A stretch of 64,000 bases of DNA from Lepidurus packardi. Lineage: Eukaryota; Arthropoda; Branchiopoda; Notostraca; Triopsidae. The stretch covers positions 12,664,024-12,728,023 of the forward strand of contig JAKZAN010000001.1 in the NCBI GenBank assembly GCA_023053545.1, in the 5' to 3' direction. Below are positions 1 to 12,537 of this stretch, piece by piece. Each line of letters begins with the position of its first letter. Positions within the stretch are counted from its first letter, which is position 1. Position numbers and translations under genes: made by a program. Under the pieces are notes generated by a model. The model did not search any database, was not told the DNA's origin, and was given only the letters and a program-made list of their open reading frames with translations.

Positions 1-1739
1 TGCATGACGGCGACAATGGGTCATTTGTTACTGACGATAACGAGCAGTCGCAAGTCAGAGCAGCTATAAAGCAGGACTTTTTAATAAAGTTACCCAACAA
101 TAGCTGAAAAGCGAAAAGCTTTCGCTCAACTACAAGAGGGGGGTAGGGACAACAAAAAAATAGCACACAACAGAGACTGCGAAAAAAGAAATAATAAAAA
201 AGGAAAGAAACGCTCAGAGAATGAGAAATAGAGAACCAAGTACTAGCATGGAGTCCACAAAAAAAGAACGAAAGACTGGCTCGAGGGTCCAGCGAATCAA
301 TATGGCGCCAGGTGGATCCGAGTGGCACCGCGAGCGTCCAAACGATTCTGTAGATTTCCATTGCTGCGCTTAAGTTCAGCTTTTCCGCTCTATCATCCTG
401 ATGCTGCTCAAGCCGCCTGCAGTTGGCGTTGACAGCCTCGTGACAGTCCTCATTGGCACATGTCCTGCTTCCAACTTTGTGTCGCAGTGACACTCTGACA
501 AAATTATCTTAATCTGCTCTGCGGGTACAATATGGAATTTCTCTAGACCCCAAGTGTACCAGTACCTTAGCTCTCCGTCTCCCTCCGCTTCGTTGTAATG
601 TACGTACGAATTACGTACCCTTTGTTTGAGTCGGTCTACGATGTTCCCGGTGGTGGAATATCTAGTCGCAACAAAATGGGGGTAACAGCACTCGACCGGT
701 CGATGCTATTACTGCAAAAGCACGCGGCCAGACGGCACACATACACACGAGAGGTAACGGAATCTTCCGTGCACAGTGCATGCGGTACCAATATGTTGGG
801 TTGGGAACCCCCTCAGCAAAAAGTATTATGGCCTTGCGTGCTTGGCTTACGTGGGTTTTGATCCCCAGGAACGATTGGAGTTTATAAACAGTCAAGCTTT
901 TTTCTTATTCTTTTCTTTTGGCTTTTGGACGGTGAAAGATATATATACAGCGTTATGGTTCAAGCTTTTAACCCTATAATAGCCTCGTTCTTTGAACTCT
1001 CGGCATCTGCCCGTTTTTTTCAATCGAAGATGAAAAGAAGAACGATGAATAGGTGAATAAAAAAGACATTTCACCAGGCAATCTTTCGACACAGACTTTG
1101 AGTGGGCTGGTGGAGCCGATCCATTCTCCTAGTTAATTTCAGGATTAACTTGAGCGATTCCTTTAAAAAAATACTGCTTCTCTTGTATGTCCTCCCCCAC
1201 GCGATATCAGCCCTTTTGGGTATGATGGAGCAGCCATGACTTTCGGTGCGCGTGGTACTGCAGCCCGCTGTGCGGATGAAGCGCGATATGACCTGTCAAA
1301 AGACAAGACATGCAACATGAAAGACCAAATTGACCGACCAGAAAATTACCTAATGCTTTTTTACAGCAGACCAAGCACTGCTTTAGGTACCATCATAGTC
1401 AAAGACCGTACTCTTCTTTCTACCGGGAAAAGACGGACCGGACCGGACTAGACCATTCCATCCCATCCCATCCCACCGGTCTTCTTAACCCGTGTCATTC
1501 CTCTTCTTCCCAAAATGGCTTGCTTGGTGTTCGCTTGGACACTTCTTCGGAATAGCGGGGTGTTTACTTGGACGGTCTAGCTGGTCCAGACCTAAGATCC
1601 CGTATAACAGAGCTTTTTGTGCAAGAGAACATTTCGAACAGCTGTTTTTGAGGAAACGCAACTCTTTAACAGTAATATTAAGCATACTAAAAATTAGTGT
1701 AGAAAGTAGAAAGCCTAGGTTTTCTTCTTCAATTCATAA
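1..1739. other. Intergenic or distal intron sequence, no supported gene
   Basis: No recognised protein or RNA gene. On the minus strand the frame is open from about 505 to the window edge, and the part at about 300-505 looks protein-like (Cys-rich, then charged); see the findings. The rest is AT-rich unique-looking sequence. If the MIB1 gene extends upstream, this could also be MIB1 intron. Confidence 0.4.
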
Positions 1740-1741
1740 TA

Positions 1742-2556
1742 CAGTAGATGCCGCTTATTGTGATCACTGGTTATTATGAATCAGCCGCTTTATGCAATCA
1801 AATTTTAAAGGACCGAATCAAAACGATACAATACATAGCATTTTAATCGGTTATTAGAATCGTACTTTCGGATATTAGAATCAATGTCAAAAGAATCTTC
1901 GCATGTACAGTAACGAAACTACAGTAGTGGTTGCAATATTGACTTTGTGCATTGACCAATGATATTGCTTTTATGTCGTTTTGACCAATCTTGTCATTTC
2001 CAGCCTACTACTACGCGAGAGTAATCCCTTCTAAACTCCCTAGTCGATTAAATGAGCAGGTTATTCAGTGGAATGACCAGTTCCTTTAATTGAGTGGGGA
2101 AAATTAGAAGGGATATCGTGTTGAGAACTCCACCTAAGCGTAGGAATAGGCTTTAGAGTGTAGTTATACAAAAATGTCGACGAACGAGAAAGTGTCGATT
2201 GAAATGTAAAAGAAAAGTTGCGGCTCACTGAATCTTATGACAAGTAAATTTAAAAGATTTGCCACAAAGGGAAGTGGCCGTTAAGTTAGGAATTCCTCAA
2301 TCATCCCCATCAAAATTGTTGAAAAAGCGTTACAAAATAAAGAATAGTGGGTGTAGTGAACCTAAGAAAACGAAACGTGTGAGAAAGTGTCAGAAAGTAG
2401 ATGATGCTTTGTTTCTTTGCTTTAAGCAAGCCAGTTCATTCGTTCTGCCGATTTATCGCAGCAATTGCACATTTCCAATTTTTGGTTATTAGAATCTTCG
2501 CTTAATAGGATCAGTATTCGCTTGACGAACGTGATCACTATAAGCGTCGTCTACTG
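1742..2556 (+). mobile_element. Pogo/Tigger-like non-autonomous DNA transposon, copy 1
   Basis: An 815-bp element flanked by TA on both sides (1740-1741 and 2557-2558). The ends are inverted repeats: CAGTAGATGCCGCTTATTGT at the left and its imperfect reverse complement at 2528-2556. Inside, 2259-2492 encodes a short chimeric peptide. It keeps the second half of a Psq/CENP-B type helix-turn-helix (KLGIPQSSPSKLL) and a piece like the second HTH of Tigger transposases (DDALFLCFKQA), then runs into terminal sequence. TA target duplication and CENP-B-like HTH are hallmarks of the pogo/Tigger branch of Tc1/mariner. No DDE domain remains, so mobility would need a transposase supplied in trans. Confidence 0.8.
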
Positions 2557-2558
2557 TA

Positions 2559-5500
2559 GATTAGTAAAAATAATAAAATCGTAATATTAAATTGCCAAAA
2601 AATACCAAAAAATAAACTCACCAAGAGACATTCTATTATAGTGCAGTTTGGCAGTCAGCAATACAAATTTGGCCACAACTTGCATGTAAATGGAGTATTG
2701 GTTCTGTTGAAATCTTGGCTGAGTTGAGCTTCCTAACCGCCCATGCCGGCCGCCTATGCTAAGGCTTGGTTAACGTTCAGGACTCGCAGCTTGTGACGGC
2801 AAAACGCTCGGCTTGTGGCTAAAACAACACACTTGATTATTGGCAAATTGTGGGTCAGGTTAGGTTGTCAAAAGCCAATTAAACCTCGTTCGTTTTTAAC
2901 GATGATCTGCCTCCAAATCACCAAATCTCCCACGCGCCGCCTACAAGGCTTCTTCTTCCCAGTTTTGCACGCTTATCCCCTTCAGGAAGCGACTAGAGTT
3001 GGTGCAAATTGATTAGTTACAACTTTTTAACGAGTTAAAACTCGATATTAAAGGGGAAAAAAGACAATAAAAAGAGACCAAGTCGCAAGTTTCCAGAATC
3101 AGAATTTATTACCGCCACCAAACTACAAACCCATGATTCACAAGGATTCTTACATAAGAGATGACCCAAGTTGTTTGCTGTTTGCCGTTGGGATTGGCAA
3201 AGTTAGTTGAAAGGCCAGAGAAGTAAAACTTCGAGCAATGCTCCATACTTCTTTACATTCCATATGTCATATCGCTATGGGAAGTAAGGAAGCATGGACC
3301 ACGACACCGAAAAACTTGCGCGGCTCACTGTAGACGCACAACAATCGTGGCTATTGGTCGATGTTATCTGCAGAAAGCAAACGACAGCAAAGAAAGAGAA
3401 AGCAATTCACGTAAGAAGTCACTCTTGTCTTTTCAGAAAGAAATCTTGCTTCAGAAAGCCAATGGCACTCTTTGGTAGCGAGGAGCCAAATGGTTTCCAC
3501 ACGGTGTCGTGTCTTCTGGCTTGTTGAAGCACACCACACACAAAATGTCGGAGGGACTTGGGAGGGCAAGGGCGGCTGTTCTGCCAACTGCTTCCAGACT
3601 AGAGTGTATCGTGTAAATGAGAAAAAGATGCTCTGACTACTGACCACCATCAGACTCTTTTAAACTAAAGCTTTGCATAGGATGATAAGAAACTGTAAGA
3701 GGTAGAAGAGATGGTTAAGAAAGTAGAGGATATACGGAGAGCTAAGGAGAAAGAGAGAGACAGAGAGGGTTAAAAGTGTCTGGCAATCTGGGAGTCTGGG
3801 ATCTTGAGGAATAGGGAGGATTTTTCAGGGACCTTAAGAGTAGTAACTCGGAAAATGTTCTGTAACTTTCTGGAGAGGCTGGGACTGGCTTGCTGGCTTA
3901 CTGCTGCTGCTCTGTGGTCTGCAGTCTTGGAAAAAGGGCGGTGAGACGAGGACCAAGAGGAAGGGGGGTCCATTAGCCCAGGCTGGCTCACACCTATAAT
4001 TGGAACCATGTGAGGGAAGCAGACAGTCGCGATTCCTGGCAGAATTGGAGCACATCTCCCAGGTTCTAAACTTAGCCCTCTCTCTGTCTGTCCCTCTGTA
4101 TCTCTGCCAAGTCTCAAGCTCCGGAGCTATACACGCATTGCAAAAAGAAATTGAAATAGTACCCCAAAAAGAAAAATGGCCTGAGCGAATGGCAAACTTA
4201 AGCTGCCTTTAGGTTATTTACATAGAACGTGCGACTTTCTTTTATTTAAAAAAATGGTCTAGACGAACTTGGAGAGCGTGCAGAGATAGAAATTTTGCAC
4301 TAAGACGAACGGGGAAAAGCGGGTGCGGTACCCCCCTCCACAAAAATAGATGGCGCTTACCTTACTTTGCCAAAAGCTAAGCTTGTAAAACAGAACAGAA
4401 TCGAGTTTAAAACGAAGCGAAATAGTTTAGCAAAAAATGGAAGTAAAAATTCGGGTAAAAGACTGGGGTTGAACGAGGGATACGCGGGATGTAGCACAGA
4501 TTTTCCCCCAGAAGAGCTTTAAGGTTTTTCTAAGAAGTAAACGGCTTTGGAACACTGAGACAGAGGTGGGAAAAGCAAGGAGAGCTGACGGAAGTGTTAC
4601 TATTTGGTCGGAAGAGTGACACTGCAAAGCCGGCCATGGAGGCTGCGGCCTTTTATCCACGTTGGGGCGCCCTTCCACAAGCTCCAGGAGTGAAGCAACC
4701 AAAAATCCCCCAGCACAAATACTATATTTAGGTACAGGTTTCGCATAAGATGCTGTATGTCGTGCGATGGATGTGTGTGAGCCTGCCCCTCTTGTGTATA
4801 TGTACGGGAGAGTCTGCGGAAGCAAGCGGAAAGGACTTGAGGGAATCTTCTTTAATTTTCGATATATTTTTTAAATATTTTTAAAAAAATCTAATTTTTT
4901 CTAATAATCTGTGGGGGGGGGGGGGGGGTTCAAGCCCTTGGTGCGTTTATGGTAGCAAAATCAAGGAATAGAATAGGTTTAGAGGTCATTTATCAAGCAA
5001 ACGGCCGTAGTTGACCCTCCCCTCTTCTTCTCCCAACCACCCTCTGCGAAGTTTGTAATCTTGGAAGCCTTATCTTTGTTTGTTTTAGATTTCCCCCTTG
5101 GGCCAGCGAAAATTTTCCTTTTCCGGTCGTTATAGGATGCTTGCTGCTCCGTTAGCATTGCAAGACGAATCGGAAGAGCTGAGCTAGCATTTTGTTGTTT
5201 TAATCAACTTTTTTTTAAATGATTAATCTAATTGGGCGCTCCGAGTTAGAAATGAGAAAAAGTTTGGTGAAAATAGCTTTCATGGGTCCCTCCTCAAACT
5301 AAGGAGAAAAAGGAAGAGTATTTCTAGCCACCTTCTTCTAACCCCCCTTCCCGTGATCCGCATCTTGAGCGAGCGGGAGAGTTGGCAGCCTCTTTCCCGT
5401 TATAACTGGCACACACAGAGTACATGCATAACCTGCACCCCCTGTCACCCACCCCCACCCCACTTTAGGCCTGCCGTGTGTGTTTTTAGTGTGCAGCATG

Positions 5501-7341
5501 CAACCCTAGAAGGAGTTATTTCGGGTCTGCGAGGGTTGGTGTAGGGGTTTGTTACGGAGATTAATGTTTAAACTATTTCTATTTGCGTTCTTGCCTCCCT
5601 GCTCACTTTGCTCGCTTTGCAAAGACTTGTGCGTACTAAAAAAACGAAGAGTTGGGTATGTGTGTGTGTCTTTGGTGCTAGCCGAATTACGTAGGGACTT
5701 TCTTTCCGATAGCCAGCACCAGTGCACCACTGATCCGTTATCCGTAAGGTTTTTTATCCATCCCGAACAAGTTTCCAAGTCTGGCCCCCAACCAGACTTT
5801 TGGGGAGACTCTCTCATTCCGTGGATATGTACTTGCAACAATTGCCATTCCGAGCCTCTAGTTCACTCGGAAAATTAGAATTCTTGACACTTAATGAATG
5901 GCTCACGAGGGGCACCCAAAGTCCCAATGTCGGAGAAAAGTCAGGAGTATTTTAAGGATTTACAAAGGGGGGGGGGGGGGGGGGGGGATGACGTTTAGTT
6001 GAACTCACTTTCACGATCGGCTCAGGATGGATTTATTCAGACGTTTTAACTTCTGCATCTGGGCCCTTCGAATGATCTGCTGCATCAAGAAAAAGAGGTT
6101 GGCTAGAGAAGGTTTTCAGAAAGGAGCAAGTGGCTTTATCGAAAGAGCAGGGCGTGGTATGGTCAATGGTCAAATGAAGTAGTATACAGTACGATGACTG
6201 AAGAACTTGACGGAAGACGGAGAAAAAGCCAGTAAGGAGAGAGAAAAGGGAGTAAAAAAATAAAAGGAAAAAGATTACAGGACTGGGTAACATGTTAGCT
6301 GATGAGGATGGCATGTTGGAGCATATGCCAGTGAATTGAAGGAAAGAGGAGACGGGAGAAAAGGGAGTAGAACCGTCCTTTGCTCAGCACCATTTTCTTT
6401 TCTTTCCTGCCCTTGAACAAAGGCAAAAAATTAGAGGAAGTAGCAGCAGACCTCTCTTATTAGTCTTTTCTTAAGTCTTCAAGAAGGGTGTGAAGCCCCT
6501 TTGTATTGTATTAACTTGGTTACGTTTCTACGTGGGTTTCCAGAGCTGGACAAAACTTACATGACAAGTCATCAACACTTCTCATTTGGTTTCGGAGGGA
6601 TCCGGCTTGCCTCGCTTTAACATGCGTTCGTTTTGAATTGATGAATCATTAAGAAACTGAACTAGCTGCCCTTCTTTGTGCTCCTCTTTCACTTTCTCGT
6701 TCTCTTTCTCTTGTGGCGAGGTTACGATAGATGGCTTTTTCCCGTTTGGCTTTGCTTGGGTCTATCAGTTTCACATGACACTTTGGCTTCATCGTCATCC
6801 TCTGGCAGCCTGGATCTAGTTACTTGATTCGCTCCGAGATATTTTATGTTGATGCCAGATTTCATCTTGCAACTTTTTTGAGGTGGGGAAGAACAAACTG
6901 TACCCATTTCTGTTTGCTCAGCTGGGTCTAAATAAACCCTTAATGCCAAAGAAAATGAAAACACGACTTTAGCAATCAAGTCCTATAGATCGCTGGGTGT
7001 CTGCAAGCGTTGATACGTTTGACATGACCTTTGTCTAGCGTGTAGTGGCGTCAATTAGCTGTGCTCGTCTTTTGTCAAGTTCTGCCAAGTAATATCCAAA
7101 GTTTTGCGGCCCAAGCCGCATGAATCCAACGTCTTACTATCAGAGCATACTATCAAAATCAAAACTAACGAACGAAGACGATGCCGGAATAATGTTACGT
7201 TACAAGCATCCGTTTTTTATTCGTTATTACGTCATTGTACCTTCATTGCAAATTGATTATTGCGTCATTGGGCAATTGGACATTCACTATTGGTATCGTT
7301 ATCAGTTAGCAAGCCAAAGTAATTCACTATTGCGTCATTTT
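2559..7341. other. Intergenic sequence without a supported gene
   Basis: Apart from G homopolymers at about 4913-4928 and 5968-5987 I see nothing definite. Several frames of 90-130 codons exist (minus 4427-4825, minus 3770-4117, both strands at 5506-5878), but none shows a recognisable domain, consistent codon bias or flanking splice sites. Confidence 0.4.
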
Positions 7342-7343
7342 TA

Positions 7344-8216
7344 GTAAAGCAAGCGCTTACTGTGATCACTGGTTATTAGAATCAGCCGCTTTATGGAATC
7401 AAATTTTAAAGGACCGATACAGGACCATACAATTTTAAAGGACCAAAGTGATACATGTCCTAGCATTTTAATCGGTTTATTAGACTCACACTTCGGATAC
7501 TAGAATCAATTTCAGAAGAATTTTCACAATGTACAGTAATGAAACTGCAGTAGGGATTCCTACATGAACTTGGCATATTGACCAATACCATTGCTTTTAC
7601 GTCGTTTTGACCAATCCTGTCATTTCTAGCCTACTACTACGTGAGCGGAATCCCTTTTAAACTCCCCAGTCGATGAAATGAGCAGGTTATTCAATGGAAT
7701 GACCAGTTCCTTTAATTGACTGGGAAAATTAGAAGGGATATCGTGTTGAAAACCCTATACCTATGCGTAGAAGAAAGCTTCAAAGACGCAGTGTGAGTTG
7801 TGTTGTAGACGTGTAGTTAGATAAAAAAAAAATGGCGACGAACAAGATAGGAGTTGATTTAAATGTAAAATAGAAGTTGCGGTTCATTGAAACTTATGAC
7901 AAGCTCAATTTAAAAGATCTGCCACAAAGGGAAGCAGATGTTAGGTTAGGAATTCCTCAATCATCTCCATCAAAATTGTTGAAAAATCGTTACAAAATAA
8001 ACAGTAGTGGTTGTAGTGAATCTAGAAAAAGGAAACGTGTGGGAAAGTGTCAAACAGTAGACGATGCTTTGTTTCTTTGCTTTAAACAAGCCCGTTCGTT
8101 CCACGCGCCGATTTATCGAAGCAATTGCACATTTCCGATTTTCGGTTATTAAAATCTCCGCTTAATAGAATCAGTATTCGCTTGACAAACGTGACCGCAA
8201 TATGCGGCATCTACTG
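7344..8216 (+). mobile_element. Pogo/Tigger-like non-autonomous DNA transposon, copy 2
   Basis: This is the same family as the element at 1742-2556 and is readily aligned to it along its length. The right end reads ctactgta at 8211-8218; the left TIR is decayed. The peptide at 7877-8152 keeps a more complete first helix-turn-helix (IETYDKLNLKDLPQREADV, then LGIPQSSPSKLLKNRYKI) and the second HTH start (DDALFLCFKQARS). It then jumps to terminal sequence at the same point as copy 1. The shared breakpoint shows that both copies descend from one internally deleted master element. Confidence 0.8.
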
Positions 8217-8218
8217 TA

Positions 8219-10544
8219 ATTCACTATTGTTTCATTTTCGGTTAAGCAGGCCTAAGTAAATTGTTCGAATCTCGGCTTAACGAGAAACGAACTCTTGTAC
8301 TGGATCACAAAAAGCTTAGGCTGGATAGTACGCGGAATGAACAGGGCAGGGAATACCTTTAGTATAATATTTTTCCAAATTTGGCGAGGCTAATGTTAGA
8401 CTAACTTTAAGTAGAAAAGATAACGGAAATTTCGTTCAGCTCTTGTCTTTCGCGGTTCGCCTGACAAGGATTCATTTGATAATGAGAGGGAGCTATTTGC
8501 GTAATGGATTGTAATGGATGGGACTCGGATATTATTAACTGGAGCTTAACCGAGGTCATAAAGTACAATTGTTGTAACTTTTGATTCCTTGGGTAGCAGC
8601 ATTTTAGAGAGCCGGAATACGGAATAACAAAAAAAGGACCCGGATGTCAAAAAAAGCTACTAGGAAAGTCGTATTTAGTTTATATCGTTTTGGGCGACAC
8701 CTATATTTTCCGTCCGAAGGATTTTTAAAGTATTTTATGAACGGAAAGCATCGTTGGACCAGGCATTAAAAGAACATAGTGTGTATGCATCATGCTGCGC
8801 TAGTATGTGTGACTTTAGGGCCTGGTCCGACACGTGTGGACAAGAGTGTCGAGCATGTAATGAGCATCGAGAGCTTCGCAATGACATTCATGGGATCCGA
8901 GCAGAAGTGCAGGTCTTTAACGTTTATATTGTCAATAATCTCTCTTTTTTTGGCATCAGATCATGTATGTGTGATGAGGTACACGGAGAGGAAGTGAAAA
9001 GCAGTTTTCTGGTGCTAATGAATGAGGGGGCGCCTGTAATGGCGATACCACATGTGGTAAGCAGCTGCTGGGGGTCCTCGCATTGGGTTGACCCCAAGCA
9101 AGGCTAAAAAGGAAGACACGACCAGAAGCACAAGGAAACGGCCGAATTTTCTGTGACAGTTTACACCAGATTCAAAAGAAGGGTGGAGGGGAAGGAGGCC
9201 AAAAGGCAAAAAGTCCGGGAGCCCTTTTTGGGACAGATGTAACGGACGACAGTCTTATAGTTTTACCCCCGCGAGGAGATCTTGGGGGGAAGAAAGCTCG
9301 TTTTACCATCAACAGCTTATGGTCTAATAACCTCCGCCTCCGCGGCGGACTAAGAGAGAGAAAGTGTTTTGTGCTCTGCTGATTGCTTTCCTTGTACTCT
9401 TGACGCTAGACTTCGGTTTTGCCCTTGGGTTCTGGGTTTTTGGGTTCGGGCCGGCTGCCCGGGTCGAGCTTGGGTGCGGGAAGGCGAAAATAATAAAGTT
9501 ATGCGTGTTTGTCATGCTAAAGAAGCAGAAGACGCGGAGAGGCGAAGAGAAAACAGCAAGAAGAAATGGACAAGTTTTTAGGGAGCGGGTGCCAGAAATG
9601 TCGAGGCAAAAGCTCGTGACGCGCGCGTACGTACAGCTCCGCTTACTCGATGGTCGGGAAAACGGTATATACGACGTCCACGACGTTTAAACTAACGCTG
9701 ACGCCGAACATCTTGGCTCGCAAAGGCCAGGCCTTATTTGGAGACAGGCGAGGAAAACCCCGCAACTCTAGATTCTCTATAAAAAAAAGTGACAAAAAAT
9801 CTTGGTATTTTTTTAATTTTTCAAAATAAAGAAAAAGAAGAGGAGAACTTAGGGTGGTTTTGTTAGTCTTGAGTTGTTGTTTTTTTGCTGCGAAATGATG
9901 CCCTTCTGGGGGGAGGAGAAGGAAGAAACACGTGGAACCGTCAAAAGCATCCCCTTTTAATCTATTTCCATACAGTTGTTCGAAAGGGTGAGCGAAAATG
10001 CCCTTTTTTTGGTTTACAAGTGCTCTGGCCCAAGCCAATAGCTTACCATTAGGGGCGCTCGTAGACTGCAGTAGAAATAAAGGGGCAACAAAACGGGGGC
10101 CGGTGCACTAACATGTCCGTGGCAGGTGTAGACGCGATGACTTGTGCCGAGATGATAAAAGCAAAGGTCCTGCGTCTTTTGGTTGTGTAACTTTCTATGG
10201 AACCATGAAAGAGAACTCGATCATCTTTCGGGATAAAAAGGGACCCGGCGTTTTGTTATGCAGTACTACAGAGCAAAAACGGGAAAATACTATGAAATGT
10301 CAGGAAAGGCCAGTGATTTATCGTTTGACAGGTCGTACCAAATCGGAATCCTACCGAAAAAAATAATGATTTAGACTCCTTTTGCCGCTAACGGCCGTTT
10401 TTACATTAATAGTAACTCTATGGGTTCGCCTCTGAACGGAATTTCCTGCTCTTTGAACTCAGGTTAAACAGATCCAAGTCCGTTGTTTATTTTTATCAAC
10501 TAATCTTTGTTTTGTAATGTGTTTTTTTTCATTCTGGAGTTTGC
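8219..10544. other. Sequence upstream of the visible MIB1 exons, no supported gene
   Basis: No recognised gene. Open frames on the plus strand (8754-9107) and minus strand (9643-10038) lack family motifs and splice signals. If the MIB1 gene is complete, this region lies inside its intron. Confidence 0.35.
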
Positions 10545-10637
10545 ATAGTCGTCGTGAAGAGTTTGCATACTCATTGGTTCAATTCTTATTAAGTTATTAA
10601 TCCAATATTACTTAAATTGTGAGATAATGTAATTTAA
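10545..10637 (+). pseudogene. Nuclear mitochondrial fragment: decayed cytochrome b 3' end
   Basis: Read in the invertebrate mitochondrial code, 10587-10637 gives ...VINPMLLKLWDNVI and a TAA stop, where the W is encoded by TGA. This matches the usual end of arthropod cytochrome b (family pattern Y-x-INP-x-WDN). One in-frame TAA sits where Tyr is expected, and the sequence just upstream (about 10560-10590) contains further cytb-like codons but is broken by a deletion. It is followed with a 1-base overlap by a mitochondrial-type tRNA-Ser(UCN), the normal mitochondrial order. It is therefore a NUMT and not a nuclear gene. Confidence 0.6.
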
Positions 10638-10706
10638 ATTATTTAGCCGAAAGTAAAGCACTTGTCTTGAAAATAAGATAGAAAGGTTCAAATCCTTTAG
10701 TAATTT
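10637..10706 (+). pseudogene. Mitochondrial-type tRNA-Ser(UCN) in a NUMT
   Basis: A 7-bp acceptor stem (AATTATT with AGTAATT, one G-U) closes a tRNA fold. The anticodon loop CTTGAAA gives anticodon TGA on the stem CTTGT/ATAAG. The T arm is AAAGG TTCAAAT CCTTT. The D arm is weak, as is common in mitochondrial tRNA-Ser. The motif ATAAGATAGAAA after the anticodon is typical of arthropod mitochondrial tRNA-Ser(UCN). In the nuclear genome it is expected to be non-functional. Its stems are still intact, which suggests recent transfer. Confidence 0.6.
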
Positions 10707-10742
10707 ATACTTCTTAAGACAGTAAATTAAGATCATAAATAA

Positions 10743-12501
<1,759 letters not shown>

Positions 12502-12537
12502 CCCTTAAAAGACTCTTTACATTTGGATCTTGCTCCG

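Noticed and set aside
4427-4825. 132-codon minus frame with membrane-like stretches
   Set aside because: No recognisable domain, no splice signals, and composition like neighbouring non-coding sequence.
8754-9107. 117-codon plus frame, Cys-rich, containing an HHAAL-like string in an overlapping frame
   Set aside because: I considered it as a missing MIB1 ankyrin exon, but the surrounding residues do not match and no splice sites fit.
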